Below, piece by piece: positions 36,377-47,600 of a DNA stretch of 64,000 bases. Each line of letters begins with the position of its first letter. The stretch's first letter is position 1. The notes beneath the pieces were generated by a model. The model was given only the letters and a program-made list of their open reading frames with translations, searched no databases and was not told where the DNA came from. A program made the position numbers and the translations under genes. This DNA comes from Streptococcus oralis (GTDB lineage: Bacteria; Bacillota; Bacilli; Lactobacillales; Streptococcaceae), in the NCBI RefSeq assembly GCF_003943415.1, contig NZ_RJPK01000001.1, positions 434,001-498,000 of the forward strand. Reading direction: 5' to 3'.

Positions 36377-37258
36377 CTACTCTTTCGGTTTTGAAAATAC
36401 TTCTACTCGCTGAGCTAGGACTTTGATTTCTACAGGTAGGTTATCCGATTTATCGCCGTCAACATCTGACTCCAATTCACTATCCGATGAGATCTTAATA
36501 TTACGCGCTCTGATATACTCAATATTATCATTACCGACAATATCTCCTTTTAGTAAATCAGGAATAACGGATAATTTTGAGAATATAGAAGCATCTTTTA
36601 GAATCAAAATATTAGCATATCCGTCTTTGTTTTCTTCAAAGATTTTTTTGTCAGCGAAGTAATTTGTCAAGAGAACCAAAACATGACTAGCTTCACCGAC
36701 ATAATTTCCATTTTCTGTCTCGACATTAATATTAAAGACCTGATCCGTCATAACAGACTTCATGGTATTTACAGCATAGGCAAGGATACCAAATTTTGTC
36801 TTATCTTCAATTTCAACATTGTGAATCGCCTCAGGCAGAGAACCGATACTAAAGATATAACCAAAATAATTGTCATTCGCTTTACCGATATCAATCTTGT
36901 TGGTTAAGTTAAAATCGAGTTCGTCAATCGCACCATCGATATCTTGATTGATTTCCAAAAGTTTCGTGATGAGGTTACCCGTACCGCCTGGGATAATCCC
37001 TAACTTAGGAATGTAGTCTCTCTCAGCAATACCAGAAATGACTTCATTGACTGTCCCATCTCCACCAAAAACAACCACTGCGTCGTACTGCTCACGTGAA
37101 GCTTCCTCAGCAAAATGTGTTGCATCTAACGCTTTTTCAGTAATTTTGGTTTCCACGTGCTCAAAATAATCTTTGGCTTTATTCTCCAGCTTGACCTTAT
37201 AATCCAAAGCCTTTTCCCCACCAGAGGTAGGGTTAATAATTAACATTGCTTTTTTCAT
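36377..37258 (-). CDS. Diacylglycerol/lipid kinase family protein
   Basis: 293-aa YegS/DagK-like lipid kinase. N-terminal catalytic domain with LIINPTSGG, VVFGGDGTVNEVISGI (nucleotide-binding GGDGT) and LGIIPGGTGN; beta-sandwich C-terminal domain. Soluble, probably membrane-associated. Likely substrate diacylglycerol, for phosphatidate recycling, but members differ. ATG with AAGGAGA upstream. Monocistronic by spacing. Confidence 0.9.
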   Translation of the reverse strand: MKKAMLIINPTSGGEKALDYKVKLENKAKDYFEHVETKITEKALDATHFAEEASREQYDAVVVFGGDGTVNEVISGIAERDYIPKLGIIPGGTGNLITKLLEINQDIDGAIDELDFNLTNKIDIGKANDNYFGYIFSIGSLPEAIHNVEIEDKTKFGILAYAVNTMKSVMTDQVFNINVETENGNYVGEASHVLVLLTNYFADKKIFEENKDGYANILILKDASIFSKLSVIPDLLKGDIVGNDNIEYIRARNIKISSDSELESDVDGDKSDNLPVEIKVLAQRVEVFSKPKE

Positions 37259-37421
37259 TGATTTTCTCCTTGAATTTTAAATAGAAATATTAGCGTAGCT
37301 ACATTTATCATTACATATAATGCTATTATATAATGAAAACTCAGAAAAAAGAACTTTGACGTACTGGGCATTAATGTATAATAGCTAGTTAAAAATTCAG
37401 ATTTTCAAAACAAATGCACTT

Positions 37422-38048
37422 CTATTTAACTACCTCGCCATACTCTTTTATTTTATCAGCATATTCGGTCAAAAGATTCTTTGAATAAATTTTTTCATTA
37501 CTTGAATTTCTAACTTCTTTCCAAAGAATAGAAGCTACTTTTAGTTTATTCGAGTAATTTCGACTATTTTCGTCTGCACAGAAATCCTTTAAAAACTGAT
37601 TCCATTGACAAACCGAATGGTCATACTTGGCATAATCTGAATTTCCATAATAAACTTTTAGCATATCTTGGATTGTAAAACTCAAATCATTTTCTCTTTT
37701 TACTTTTCTCCAAGCTGTAGCCATATCAGCAGTAAATTTAAAGGGCGAAACATCTGTTAAAGTTGAGAAATATTCTCTAAAGTCTGCATTAAAGGAGAAT
37801 CCACATTCAAGTAAGGGCGTATCTAAGGTAAGGACTTCTACTCGTTTCTTTTTCCTTTTTACTGTTGATTTTTTAATCAATTTCCCCTTAAAGTACTGCT
37901 CAATAATATGATTGAGTTCTTGTTTGGTACCTCTATATTCAAGCCCTAATGACTTGCATATCTGTGAAAGTTCATCACGATACCAATAGTATTTTTTGAA
38001 CTCATCAAAGGATGAGATTTTTTCAAACTCAGGTCTGCTTTCTATCAA
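37422..38048 (-). CDS. SAP domain / DUF6434 protein
   Basis: 208 aa. Residues about 10-50 (SFDEFKKYYWYRDELSQICKSLGLEYRGTKQELNHIIEQYF) have the helix-turn-helix spacing of a SAP DNA-binding motif. The C-terminal 130 residues match my memory of DUF6434 (FTADMATAWRKVKREND, CQWNQFLKDF). The start is TTG 38048 with GGAGG 7 nt upstream, since no ATG fits. It lies 105 nt downstream of the truncated ADP-ribosylglycohydrolase. Function unknown, perhaps DNA-related. Confidence 0.7.
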   Translation of the reverse strand: MIESRPEFEKISSFDEFKKYYWYRDELSQICKSLGLEYRGTKQELNHIIEQYFKGKLIKKSTVKRKKKRVEVLTLDTPLLECGFSFNADFREYFSTLTDVSPFKFTADMATAWRKVKRENDLSFTIQDMLKVYYGNSDYAKYDHSVCQWNQFLKDFCADENSRNYSNKLKVASILWKEVRNSSNEKIYSKNLLTEYADKIKEYGEVVK

Positions 38049-38121
38049 TATTTTACCTCCTTAAAACCAATTTAGGCTGTCATCTCGAAATAATGGAGTT
38101 TTAGTTTCTTTATTTTGAGGA

Positions 38122-38154
38122 TTAGCAACGTTTCACTAACAAACTCACACACTC
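38122..38154 (-). repeat. Scar A: duplicated 3' end of an rlmCD-type gene
   Basis: Read on the minus strand in the rlmCD frame it gives [10 protein letters not shown] and stop, against [10 protein letters not shown] and stop at the end of the intact gene (39272-39304); 29 of 33 bases agree by eye, and TAATCCTC follows the stop in both. It is fused to the cut ADP-ribosylglycohydrolase. Confidence 0.8.
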
Positions 38155-38281
38155 AGCGGTTCGGACTTACCGTATCATCAGTGAGAAAACAATCCTCACA
38201 AAATAAAGGAAAATCCTTCGTTTTGATATTGTTCCATTCGTAAACTGAACCTACAATATCTCCAATAATTGCTCCTAGCAT
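38153..38281 (-). pseudogene. ADP-ribosylglycohydrolase, 5' fragment only
   Basis: ATG 38281 follows AGGAGG and gives 42 residues: MLGAIIGDIVGSVYEW near the start and LTDDTV near the end, the two N-terminal metal/substrate motifs of ARH/DraG enzymes. A normal protein would be about 250-300 aa. Right after TDDTV the sequence changes into a copy of the rlmCD 3' end. It starts 12 nt after the stop of the alpha/beta hydrolase, so both were once an operon. Confidence 0.82.
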
Positions 38282-38292
38282 GGTATTCCTCC

Positions 38293-39099
38293 TTATGGCA
38301 TATCAGATTCGTTACACATTTCTAATGAATCACTCTTTAAAAATGGCACCACCAAATCAATCCACTCATAAGGCAGGTAAGCTGATAAATAGCCGTGGTT
38401 ATAGCCCTTTGCTTCATACAAAATTGTATTTGAATGTAGCTGATGAAATAATTTCGCTGATTCTTTCACACAGTTCAATTCTTTTTCACCATAGATATAC
38501 AGAACCTGAGCCTTGCTAGCAGAAATCATATCTTTCAGCTTGTAACATCCCATATAGTTTTTGTAAATAGTCACCAACGTTTTGATAGGCGTCCTTGGCA
38601 AATCCTCCAAATAATAAGCTTTTATTTCCTCTGGATAAGCCAGTTTAGGATAGAGTTTGTTCATCATGCTGAACTGAAGTTTGCAAGAGAATTTATTGAA
38701 CATCAGTTTACCAAATAGTGACACTAGAAAGATGCTGATTTTAGCTAACCTTGGTTGAGGAATACAGAGGCTTCCGTCTATGATGGCCTTCTCAGCAATT
38801 TCACTGTCTAAAGACAAAAGCTCCATGGCAATTTGACCACCAAGTGAAACACCACCGATTGCAAACAATTTCCCACCACAGTTTGCTTTGATATAGTCTA
38901 GAATCTCCAAAGCAGAATCTTCAGTAGAAACATAATCAAGTTGATATTCCTCACCGTGGCCATTCAAAGTGGGTAGAATAACACGGTATTCTTCTGACAA
39001 GATTCGTGCTTGACGAAGATAATTCCACCAAGAACTGCCACCACCATGTATCAGTAAGATAGGAGGCAAATTCTTATCACCAAATTCATGGAATTTCAT
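38293..39099 (-). CDS. Alpha/beta hydrolase
   Basis: 268-aa soluble serine hydrolase. Oxyanion region LLIHGGGSSWWNY, nucleophile elbow GGVSLGGQ (Ser about residue 98), likely Asp/Glu near YIYGEKELNC and His in GYNHGYLS. Substrate unknown. It lies between two rlmCD-tail scars and upstream of the truncated ADP-ribosylglycohydrolase, so it may be leftover cargo of a mobile element. Confidence 0.85.
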   Translation of the reverse strand: MKFHEFGDKNLPPILLIHGGGSSWWNYLRQARILSEEYRVILPTLNGHGEEYQLDYVSTEDSALEILDYIKANCGGKLFAIGGVSLGGQIAMELLSLDSEIAEKAIIDGSLCIPQPRLAKISIFLVSLFGKLMFNKFSCKLQFSMMNKLYPKLAYPEEIKAYYLEDLPRTPIKTLVTIYKNYMGCYKLKDMISASKAQVLYIYGEKELNCVKESAKLFHQLHSNTILYEAKGYNHGYLSAYLPYEWIDLVVPFLKSDSLEMCNESDMP

Positions 39100-39143
39100 G
39101 TTTAAACTCCTTACTTTAGGACTTTCACTAGCTACATCCTTGT

Positions 39144-39194
39144 TTATTCAGCTCGTACAAGCAGTGATACTACCTCAACATGATGCGTTTGTGG
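39144..39194 (-). repeat. Scar B: second duplicated 3' end of an rlmCD-type gene
   Basis: Seventeen codons on the minus strand read PQTHHVEVVSLLVRAE and stop, matching [16 protein letters not shown] at the end of rlmCD. It differs more than scar A, so it came from a different donor allele or has drifted. Confidence 0.8.
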
Positions 39195-39214
39195 AACTCA
39201 AAATGTTCGGGGAG

Positions 39215-39239
39215 TTCAAAGCTCCAATGGAGCTTTGAA
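39215..39239. repeat. Perfect inverted repeat downstream of rlmCD
   Basis: TTCAAAGCTCC and GGAGCTTTGAA, 11-bp arms with a 3-nt loop. No T-run follows on the minus strand, so it is not a standard terminator; it lies between the rlmCD stop and scar B. Confidence 0.7.
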
Positions 39240-39271
39240 GCTTCTCGTCCTAAAATGAAAAAGTGAGAGGA

Positions 39272-40642
<1,371 letters not shown>

Positions 40643-40654
40643 CTATCGGCCGAC

Positions 40655-40682
40655 AAAAAAAGACGGCAACATTTCTGTTACC
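40655..40682 (-). terminator. Hairpin terminator after the DUF1002 gene
   Basis: Minus strand GGTAACA, loop GAAA, TGTTGCC, then GTC and seven T. It ends the operon from the tdk side and lies just after the start point of the rlmCD promoter. Confidence 0.7.
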
Positions 40683-40686
40683 ATCT

Positions 40687-40715
40687 ATTATATCATGAAA
40701 TGACCTAAGCACCAA
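40687..40715 (-). promoter_or_regulatory. rlmCD promoter
   Basis: Minus strand TTGGTG (40710-40715, inside the last codons of the DUF1002 gene), 17 nt, TATAAT (40687-40692) with extended -10 TGATATAAT. Confidence 0.65.
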
Positions 40716-41679
40716 AACTCTTGAAGAAGTTGACAATAGCTTGCCACAGGGAGCTAAAGAAGTTGCCCCCGTCTTCCAGCGCTTTATTGGCATCAAAGTT
40801 GATATTGATATTTTTGAAGCTATCTCCAGCTTGAGAGACAATGCTTTCCTTGAGGTCATTTAGGGTTTTAGTGAAATCAGCATTGTTCAAAATGTCACTC
40901 TTTGAGAGATTAAGTGCAAAATTGATGATGATATTGACCTGGTTTCCTGTTATAACCTGATCGAGTTTGTAGTTTTTTAGTGTGTCTTCTACAATTTTGC
41001 GGACATCCTCTTCTGTCAGATTGCCTTTGGCTTCTTTTGCCTTTGCAATTCCTGCCTTGATATCTGCCAAAGCGACATTGAGTTTATTGGCATCATAACC
41101 TGACTTGTCCTTGTTTTCAGCATTGATATCAGACAAGGCTTTTAACTCTTCTTGAGCCAAGTCTTTATTGGCTTGCGGTACTTTGGCACCATTGGCCTCT
41201 AACGAGTAGTAAATCCCTGCTAGGGCACTCTCTCCTGTAACTGCAATGGGGGCTGCAACTGTGATTTTGGCATGCTCCACTCCCAGCGTCACTGCTGCGT
41301 TACGGTACATATCCTGCGTCACCTTGGTGATATTTTCAGGCGTTTCAATCTTGACCTCTAGAGGCGACTTATCACCTAACTTTTGAATCTTGGCTGACGA
41401 ATAGAGCTGTAGGCTAGCATCATTAGCCACATTCATAATTTTCGAATAGATATCAGGTGTCATAGTTTTGATATCTTTGGTGTCTTTTGATGCGTCATAG
41501 CCAAGTTTGCTAAGAGTTTTGTTTTTTTGGTCTTCAGATAGAGAAGAACCTAGGACATATTCTGGTTGTACATAGGTTTCATCGATTACTTTTTGAACAT
41601 CTGTTGCTGCGTGGACACTCGTCATAGCTGTTGCGGCCCACAATACTGCAGCACTTGTTAGAAAGAATTTCTTTCTCAT
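40705..41679 (-). CDS. Secreted DUF1002-domain protein
   Basis: 324 aa. A clear signal peptide (basic MRKK, hydrophobic core, cleavage about SVHA-ATDVQ near residue 25). The rest is helical with DUF1002 sequence (YSSAKIQKLGDKSPLEVKIETPENITKVTQDMYRNAAVTLGVE). Ends ...ALEDGGNFFSSLWQAIVNFFKSFGA, an amphipathic tail. Function unknown, extracellular or wall-associated. Confidence 0.85.
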   Translation of the reverse strand: MRKKFFLTSAAVLWAATAMTSVHAATDVQKVIDETYVQPEYVLGSSLSEDQKNKTLSKLGYDASKDTKDIKTMTPDIYSKIMNVANDASLQLYSSAKIQKLGDKSPLEVKIETPENITKVTQDMYRNAAVTLGVEHAKITVAAPIAVTGESALAGIYYSLEANGAKVPQANKDLAQEELKALSDINAENKDKSGYDANKLNVALADIKAGIAKAKEAKGNLTEEDVRKIVEDTLKNYKLDQVITGNQVNIIINFALNLSKSDILNNADFTKTLNDLKESIVSQAGDSFKNININFDANKALEDGGNFFSSLWQAIVNFFKSFGA

Positions 41680-41765
41680 GGGATATTCCCTCCTTTACCT
41701 TTCTAGGGTAATAAAACAATCTTAAAGAAAACTTATAGCAAAAAACACCTGGCAAAACCAGATGT

Positions 41766-42368
41766 TTAAAAGAAATTAAATAATTTCATGATATAAAGGT
41801 TGAATTGTACCTGTCTAGAATAGTAATAGTTTCCACCATTTTCATAAAGTTCTGCTCCGTGAAAGATAGAAATTGGGTTGATATAGGTGTAGGTCTTCCC
41901 AGTGGTATTTCCAAGAATTGGAGCGACGGTTTCACGAGAATATTGTTTGGCTAATGCTAGAGTATTTTCCTTGCCATTTTGAGCGATAAAATCGATATAA
42001 GCGGGGCCAAAATTATAGGCTTGCACGGCTGTCCAGACATCAACACCCTTTTCCTGAGCTAGATAGAGATTATCAGTCAATGTCTGAATTCCCTGACGAA
42101 TGCTCGTCACATTGTCATTGATAGTATTTGTGGTACCGCTAGCAGACTCGCTAGACTGCATGACATCGCCTTCTTTTCCCTTCGTTTCGGTATAAATCAT
42201 GGCGAGCACAAGCTCTTCATTGGCTGGAGTATCTCTTTCACTCAGGATTTCTCGAACCATGGGTTGGTAGGTCATGACTTGCTTCACATCTTGATGGATA
42301 TGATAGACTTTATAGACAGCGAAAAGGAAGACTGCTAGCACTAGCACTCTTCGTAGTAATTTAAACAT
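41766..42368 (-). CDS. pmp23: Lysozyme-like peptidoglycan hydrolase (Pmp23/PvaA-like)
   Basis: 200-aa membrane-anchored protein. N-terminal hydrophobic anchor at residues 7-22, then a lysozyme-like domain with the catalytic-type Glu in [23 protein letters not shown] and [14 protein letters not shown]. This is the fold of the pneumococcal 23-kDa membrane protein Pmp23, tied to FtsZ placement and wall stability. Start immediately after the nucleoid-associated gene. Gene name by similarity and synteny only. Confidence 0.78.
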   Translation of the reverse strand: MFKLLRRVLVLAVFLFAVYKVYHIHQDVKQVMTYQPMVREILSERDTPANEELVLAMIYTETKGKEGDVMQSSESASGTTNTINDNVTSIRQGIQTLTDNLYLAQEKGVDVWTAVQAYNFGPAYIDFIAQNGKENTLALAKQYSRETVAPILGNTTGKTYTYINPISIFHGAELYENGGNYYYSRQVQFNLYIMKLFNFF

Positions 42369-43342
42369 TATTTACTTTGAATATCCTCGATATTTTTGAT
42401 TAAGATAGAATAGGTTCCATTGTCATTTTGGATAAACTCGACCGATTCTGCATCTTGGTAAACATTATTGGGAACGATAAGTTCGATTCCGTTTGACAAG
42501 GAAAGTTTTTGGTTTTCAAATTTCTTGAGCTGACGACTGGCATCAATTTCATCGAACTGGACTGGTTCTGGTACAGCTTCCTTGACCTGATCGATAAAGC
42601 TCAAACGAGCTGTCAGATTGTTGTCAAAAAGGTCATTGGCCAATTTTTCAGGTGACAGTTCATTGCTTTCTTCTAGATTGTTGAAAATAGCTGATTTGAC
42701 CTTGGATTGGAATTGAAAATCATCTGTGTTAAAGGACTCTGCGATTCTCTGAGCCGTTTTTTCCAGTTCCTTGATGGATTTTTTGGGAGAAATCTTAGGA
42801 GCGACAGCAAGAAGATTATCTGAAAAATAATTCAAAAAAGCCCCATTGTACTTGATACGTTTCTCGATGAGATGGTACTTGCGACTTTGAAGATTGACCA
42901 CCAAGGCCTCGTCAGCCCCTGTTCCAAATCCAGGCAAGTTATTCTGGGTTAGCTTGATTGGGTTATCAACTTCTCCACCGAGGTGGGTTAAGGTCTCACG
43001 CAAGGCAATTCGTAAGAAAGCAAAATGTTCAACACCTTCTTTAGAAAACTGAACAAAAACCAAGTCATTGGTCTTGAGGTTTTCAGAAATGCTGAACTCC
43101 TCTTTCCAGAGATTAGCCAGTGTTACTGATGTCTCCAACAAATCATCTGTGATGTGATTGAAGAAGGGATTTTCTTCTTCGAAAATCCCAGTCTTAGCTT
43201 CATCTGAATACACACGTTCGATTTTCTTACGCAGGTATTCTTCAATTTTTGGAGTGATATTGAGAAACTTATCCGCCAGGAACAACTCGGTATCATCTGG
43301 GCTGAACTGATGAATAATAGCTTTCTTAATATAAATGTCCAT
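42368..43342 (-). CDS. Nucleoid-associated protein (YejK/NdpA family)
   Basis: 324 aa from ATG 43342 ([17 protein letters not shown]), preceded by GAGGAC; the longer reading would overlap glyA. The family opening, the central [27 protein letters not shown] and the C-terminal [22 protein letters not shown] match the 37-kDa nucleoid-associated group. Cytoplasmic; exact role in streptococci unknown. Confidence 0.8.
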   Translation of the reverse strand: MDIYIKKAIIHQFSPDDTELFLADKFLNITPKIEEYLRKKIERVYSDEAKTGIFEEENPFFNHITDDLLETSVTLANLWKEEFSISENLKTNDLVFVQFSKEGVEHFAFLRIALRETLTHLGGEVDNPIKLTQNNLPGFGTGADEALVVNLQSRKYHLIEKRIKYNGAFLNYFSDNLLAVAPKISPKKSIKELEKTAQRIAESFNTDDFQFQSKVKSAIFNNLEESNELSPEKLANDLFDNNLTARLSFIDQVKEAVPEPVQFDEIDASRQLKKFENQKLSLSNGIELIVPNNVYQDAESVEFIQNDNGTYSILIKNIEDIQSK

Positions 43343-43349
43343 AAAAGTA

Positions 43350-44606
43350 TTAGTCCTCGTATAATGGGAAGGCATCTGTCAATTCTTTGACTGCACTTCT
43401 CACTTCTTCTAAGACAGCTTCATTTTCTGCATTCTTAAGGGTTTTAATGATGAGTTCAGCAACTTTACGGCTTTCTTCTTCACCAAATCCACGTGCAGTG
43501 ATGGCTGCAGATCCGATACGAATCCCACTTGTCTTGAATGGTGACAAGGTTTCGTATGGGATTGAGTTTTTATTTAGGGTAATATTGACTTCGTCCAGCA
43601 AGTTTTGAGCAACTTTTCCGTTTTCTACAACCTTAGTCACATCCACTAGGAAGAGGTGGTTTTCAGTACCGCCAGAAATGATACGGAAATCAGGGTCTTG
43701 CAAGAAGACTTCAACCATAGCCTTGCTGTTTTTGATAACATTAGCTGCATATTCTTTGAAGGCTGGATCCAAAACTTCTTTGAAGGAAACAGCCTTAGCA
43801 GCGACAACATGCTCCAAAGGACCACCTTGAATACCAGGGAAAATAGCTGAGTTGATCTTCTTAGCAAGTTCCTCATCATTTGTCAAAATCAAACCACCAC
43901 GTGGTCCACGAAGGGTTTTGTGGGTCGTTGTTGTAGTGATATGAGCGTATGGCACTGGGCTTGGGTGAAGACCAGCTGCCACCAAACCAGCGATATGGGC
44001 CATATCTACCATGAGCTTAGCCCCAACAGCATCAGCGATTTCACGGAATTTTGAGAAGTCGATAATTTGAGAATAGGCTGAAGCACCAGCTACGATCAAT
44101 TTTGGTTTTACTTCTTGGGCTTGTTTCAAGATCGCATCAAAGTCCAAGAGTTCTGTTTCAGGATCTACACTATAAGAAACAAAGTTGTAGGTTTGACCAG
44201 AGAAGCTAACTGGAGCTCCGTGGGTCAAGTGTCCACCTGCTGCCAAATCCATCCCCATAACGGTATCACCTGGTTCAATCAAGGCCATGTAAGCCGCACA
44301 GTTGGCTTGGCTTCCTGAGTGAGGTTGGACATTGGCAAATTTAGCACCAAAAATTTCTTTCGCGCGTTCAATAGCAAGAGTCTCTACTACGTCTACTACA
44401 TCAGTTCCACCATAATAACGGCGTCCTGGGTAGCCTTCGGCATATTTGTTGGTCAAGATAGACCCTTGAGCAGCCATTACAGCCTTGGAAACAACGTTTT
44501 CCGAAGCAATTAACTCAATGTTGTTTTGTTGGCGTTCTTCTTCTTTGGCAATAGCATTCCAGAGATCAGCATCGTATGCTTTAAAATCATCTTTGTCAAA
44601 AATCAT
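43350..44606 (-). CDS. glyA: Serine hydroxymethyltransferase
   Basis: 418-aa PLP enzyme interconverting serine and glycine with tetrahydrofolate. The PLP lysine is in [17 protein letters not shown] (about residue 226); [12 protein letters not shown] and YPGRRYYGG are also diagnostic. ATG with AAAGGAGAAG upstream. Normal length. Confidence 0.97.
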   Translation of the reverse strand: MIFDKDDFKAYDADLWNAIAKEEERQQNNIELIASENVVSKAVMAAQGSILTNKYAEGYPGRRYYGGTDVVDVVETLAIERAKEIFGAKFANVQPHSGSQANCAAYMALIEPGDTVMGMDLAAGGHLTHGAPVSFSGQTYNFVSYSVDPETELLDFDAILKQAQEVKPKLIVAGASAYSQIIDFSKFREIADAVGAKLMVDMAHIAGLVAAGLHPSPVPYAHITTTTTHKTLRGPRGGLILTNDEELAKKINSAIFPGIQGGPLEHVVAAKAVSFKEVLDPAFKEYAANVIKNSKAMVEVFLQDPDFRIISGGTENHLFLVDVTKVVENGKVAQNLLDEVNITLNKNSIPYETLSPFKTSGIRIGSAAITARGFGEEESRKVAELIIKTLKNAENEAVLEEVRSAVKELTDAFPLYED

Positions 44607-44665
44607 AGGTCTTCTCCTTTATAGTGTGACTGGTCCTTTAGTTTGTTTTTCGATAAGAAAATAAG

Positions 44666-45097
44666 CTAAAAGATGCGAATAAACCGTTTCTGCACTTTAT
44701 CACAAGTATAACCAACTTTTTCATAAAATGCATGAGCTCCCAGACGATGATCAGCAGAGTTTAATCGGATAAACCCATAACCCCGTCTTTTTGCCTCTTC
44801 TTCCAACCCTTGTAGTAAGCTTTTACCGATACCTTGACCTTGTACTTGAGGTGAGACTGCCAAGGCTAAGATATTAAATCCTGCTTTGGAATAGAGGGAT
44901 TCATAAACTTCAGCATGGACATATCCAAGTAAGACATGACTGGCTGCATCCTCATAGCCAAGTAGGAAATGATGTGAATCCTGAGATAATCTAGCTAGTT
45001 GACTAGCTGTGTCCTCTGGACTAAAAGTATAGCCCAAAGTCTCTTGGTTAATCTCACATATAGCTTTCACATCTGTTTCTTGCAAATCTCTTAGCAT
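44666..45097 (-). CDS. GNAT-family N-acetyltransferase
   Basis: 143 aa from ATG 45097, overlapping the tsaC stop; GAGGAAT is the ribosome binding site. Acetyl-CoA motif A is VSPQVQGQGIGKSLLQGLEEEAKRRG, and HAFYEKVGYTCDKVQKRF is motif B. Position after prmC-tsaC recalls RimI-type ribosomal acetyltransferases, but similarity is not specific enough. Confidence 0.87.
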   Translation of the reverse strand: MLRDLQETDVKAICEINQETLGYTFSPEDTASQLARLSQDSHHFLLGYEDAASHVLLGYVHAEVYESLYSKAGFNILALAVSPQVQGQGIGKSLLQGLEEEAKRRGYGFIRLNSADHRLGAHAFYEKVGYTCDKVQKRFIRIF

Positions 45098-45098
45098 C

Positions 45099-45701
45099 TC
45101 ATTCCTCCTCAAAAGAAATCTCTGGCAACTGAGCAAGAATATCTTCACGCTTGATCGCCCCTTGGCGTAAGATTTTCACCTTATTTCCAGACAAATCCAA
45201 AATAGTCGAATCCTGTCCAGTTAGAAAAGCATCGTCTTCCAGACCCAGAACCTCTTGATCAAAATCTTCAAGGATTTGCTGAAAGGTTACTCCACTTGCC
45301 TGACCTGAAATATTGGCAGATGGCCCAATCAAGGGACCAGTCTCTCGAATCAAATCAAGTGTAATGGGGTGACTCGGCATCCGAAATCCCACCGTTGCAA
45401 GACCAGAATTGACCCAATAGGGAACTCTGTCATTTGCTTCGAGTATAATGGTCAAGGGACCTGGTAAAAAGCTCTCTACAAGCTTTTGTAGATAAGTTGG
45501 CTGATTCTTTGAAAAGTGCAAGATGTCCTCTAGAGAGGCGACATTAAGATTGAGCGCCTTATCTCTAGGACGACGTTTGAGTTGGTAAACATGGTTGACA
45601 GCTTTTTCGTCTAAGGCCTTAGCAAAGAGACCGTAAACTGTCTCTGTAGGTAGAACGACAGCTCCGCCCTTTTCCAACTCTTGTCTAATCCTGTCCATCA
45701 T
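45099..45701 (-). CDS. L-threonylcarbamoyladenylate synthase (TsaC/Sua5 family)
   Basis: 200 aa. Makes the precursor for t6A37 in tRNAs reading ANN codons. PTETVYGLFAKALDEKAV, YQLKRRPRDKALNLNV and the late LIGPSANISGQASG form the YrdC-fold active site. Length fits the short TsaC form, without the Sua5 C-terminal domain. Overlaps prmC by 17 nt. Confidence 0.94.
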   Translation of the reverse strand: MMDRIRQELEKGGAVVLPTETVYGLFAKALDEKAVNHVYQLKRRPRDKALNLNVASLEDILHFSKNQPTYLQKLVESFLPGPLTIILEANDRVPYWVNSGLATVGFRMPSHPITLDLIRETGPLIGPSANISGQASGVTFQQILEDFDQEVLGLEDDAFLTGQDSTILDLSGNKVKILRQGAIKREDILAQLPEISFEEE

Positions 45702-46521
45702 CAGCTACAACCATCCTATCTTGACCAAATTGGTCCTTGAGTGTTCGTACTCGTTTTTCAGGAAGATGTTTCCTAAAAAGCGCAGGAACACTTTGACCTT
45801 GCTTGTATCCAATTTCAAGGTAAATCTTACCACCATCTTTGAGATAGTCTTTTGCATCTTCCACAATTCTGCGGTAAATAGCTAGGCCATCCTCATCTGC
45901 AAAGAGAGCTAGATGAGGTTCTGAATGCAAAACATTCAAACCGACCTCTGACTCATCTTCACGAGAGATATAGGGTGGATTGGATACAATTATATCATAT
46001 TTTTCAGAAATTTCTGCAAAACAATCAGATTTTTTAAAAAATATCTGGAAATTCTGAACTTTAGCGTTTTCAGTTGCCAAATCTAGTGCATCCTGTGAAA
46101 TATCAACTGCTGTCACTGACCAGTCTGGACGATTCTTTGCTAAAGCAAGGGCTATGGCACCACTTCCAGTCCCGATATCTAGAATCTTAAGACTTTCCTC
46201 AGCATTTTCTGCCAAGATAAGCTCCACCAACTCTTCTGTCTCTGGACGAGGAATCAAAACTCTCTCATCTACTTTTAACTGCATTCCAAAGAAATCTGCC
46301 TGTCCGATGATGTACTGGGCTGGTTTGTGAGCCGCTAACTGCTGGTAAATTTCTTCTACAAATTGTTTTTCATCCTCTGTTACCTCTTGCTGGAGGGCAA
46401 AGACAAAGTCTGTAAAAGAGAGATTTTTTAAGCTACGATAGACAAAAGAGAGGCTTTCTGCTTCCTCTCCTTGTCTTATCAACGCTTCTTCAAAATCTGA
46501 AAATAATTGAGCTAATTTCAT
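45685..46521 (-). CDS. prmC: Peptide chain release factor N5-glutamine methyltransferase
   Basis: 278 aa. Methylates the GGQ glutamine of release factors. LDIGTGSGAIALALAKNRPDW is the SAM site, IIVSNPPYISRED the catalytic NPPY. It begins at the stop of prfA, its substrate's gene, the usual order. Confidence 0.96.
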   Translation of the reverse strand: MKLAQLFSDFEEALIRQGEEAESLSFVYRSLKNLSFTDFVFALQQEVTEDEKQFVEEIYQQLAAHKPAQYIIGQADFFGMQLKVDERVLIPRPETEELVELILAENAEESLKILDIGTGSGAIALALAKNRPDWSVTAVDISQDALDLATENAKVQNFQIFFKKSDCFAEISEKYDIIVSNPPYISREDESEVGLNVLHSEPHLALFADEDGLAIYRRIVEDAKDYLKDGGKIYLEIGYKQGQSVPALFRKHLPEKRVRTLKDQFGQDRMVVADDGQD

Positions 46522-47600
46522 TATTTGTTTAATTCTTCTAATTTTTGTGTTTGGTCATAAAGAACCAAGGCATCCACAACTTCATCCAATTTACCAGACA
46601 AAATAGTATCTAGTTTTTGGAGAGTCAAGCCAATACGGTGGTCCGTAACACGGTTTTGTGGGAAACTATAAGTACGAATCCGTTCTGAACGGTCACCAGT
46701 ACCGATTGTTGACTTACGCTCAGCGTCTTGTTCATCTTGAGCAATCTGAGCAAAATGGTCAGCAACACGCGCACGGATAATCTTCATAGCCTTCTCACGG
46801 TTTTTCTGCTGGGTACGTTCTTCCTGCATCTCAACCTTGATATTAGTTGGCAAGTGAACGATACGCACAGCAGTCGCAACCTTATTGACGTTCTGACCAC
46901 CAGCACCAGATGCGTGGTAGATATCAACACGAAGGTCTTTTGGATCAATATCGTATTCAACTTCTTCCACTTCAGGCATGACAAGAACTGTCGCAGTTGA
47001 AGTGTGTACACGACCTTGGCTTTCTGTCACAGGGACACGTTGCACACGGTGAGCACCTGATTCGTACTTGAGTTTAGAGTATACAGACTGACCAGAAACC
47101 ATAGCAACCACTTCTTTGAAACCACCGACACCGTTCATAGAAGCTTCCATGACTTCAAAGCGCCAGCCTTGTGCTTCCGCATACTTTTGGTACATGGTTA
47201 GAAGGTCTCCAGCGAAAAGTGCTGCTTCATCTCCGCCAGCTGCTCCACGGATTTCAAGGATGATGTTCTTATCATCGTTTGGATCCTTTGGAAGGAGCAA
47301 GATTTTCAATTTTTCTTCGTATTCTTCTTTTTCAGCCTTGGCATCTTTTAATTCTTGCTTGGCCATTTCTTCCAAGTCCGCATCTCCGCCTGACTCCTTA
47401 ATCATCTCTTCGGCATCAACGATGTTTTGAAGGACTTGTTTGTATTCGCGGTAGGCTGTTACCGTGTCACGAGTTGAAGCCTCTTCTTTTGAAAGCTCCA
47501 TGAAACGCTTGGTGTCAGAAACGACATCAGGGTCACTCAGCAACTCTCCTAATTCTTCATAACGGTCTTCTACAGCTTGTAGTTGATCATAAATGTTCAT
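46521..47600 (-). CDS. prfA: Peptide chain release factor 1
   Basis: 359 aa, reads UAA and UAG. RF1-type PxT region in [18 protein letters not shown], and the GGQ in [19 protein letters not shown] that enters the peptidyl transferase centre; [21 protein letters not shown] is also conserved. Overlaps tdk by 4 nt. Confidence 0.97.
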   Translation of the reverse strand: MNIYDQLQAVEDRYEELGELLSDPDVVSDTKRFMELSKEEASTRDTVTAYREYKQVLQNIVDAEEMIKESGGDADLEEMAKQELKDAKAEKEEYEEKLKILLLPKDPNDDKNIILEIRGAAGGDEAALFAGDLLTMYQKYAEAQGWRFEVMEASMNGVGGFKEVVAMVSGQSVYSKLKYESGAHRVQRVPVTESQGRVHTSTATVLVMPEVEEVEYDIDPKDLRVDIYHASGAGGQNVNKVATAVRIVHLPTNIKVEMQEERTQQKNREKAMKIIRARVADHFAQIAQDEQDAERKSTIGTGDRSERIRTYSFPQNRVTDHRIGLTLQKLDTILSGKLDEVVDALVLYDQTQKLEELNK

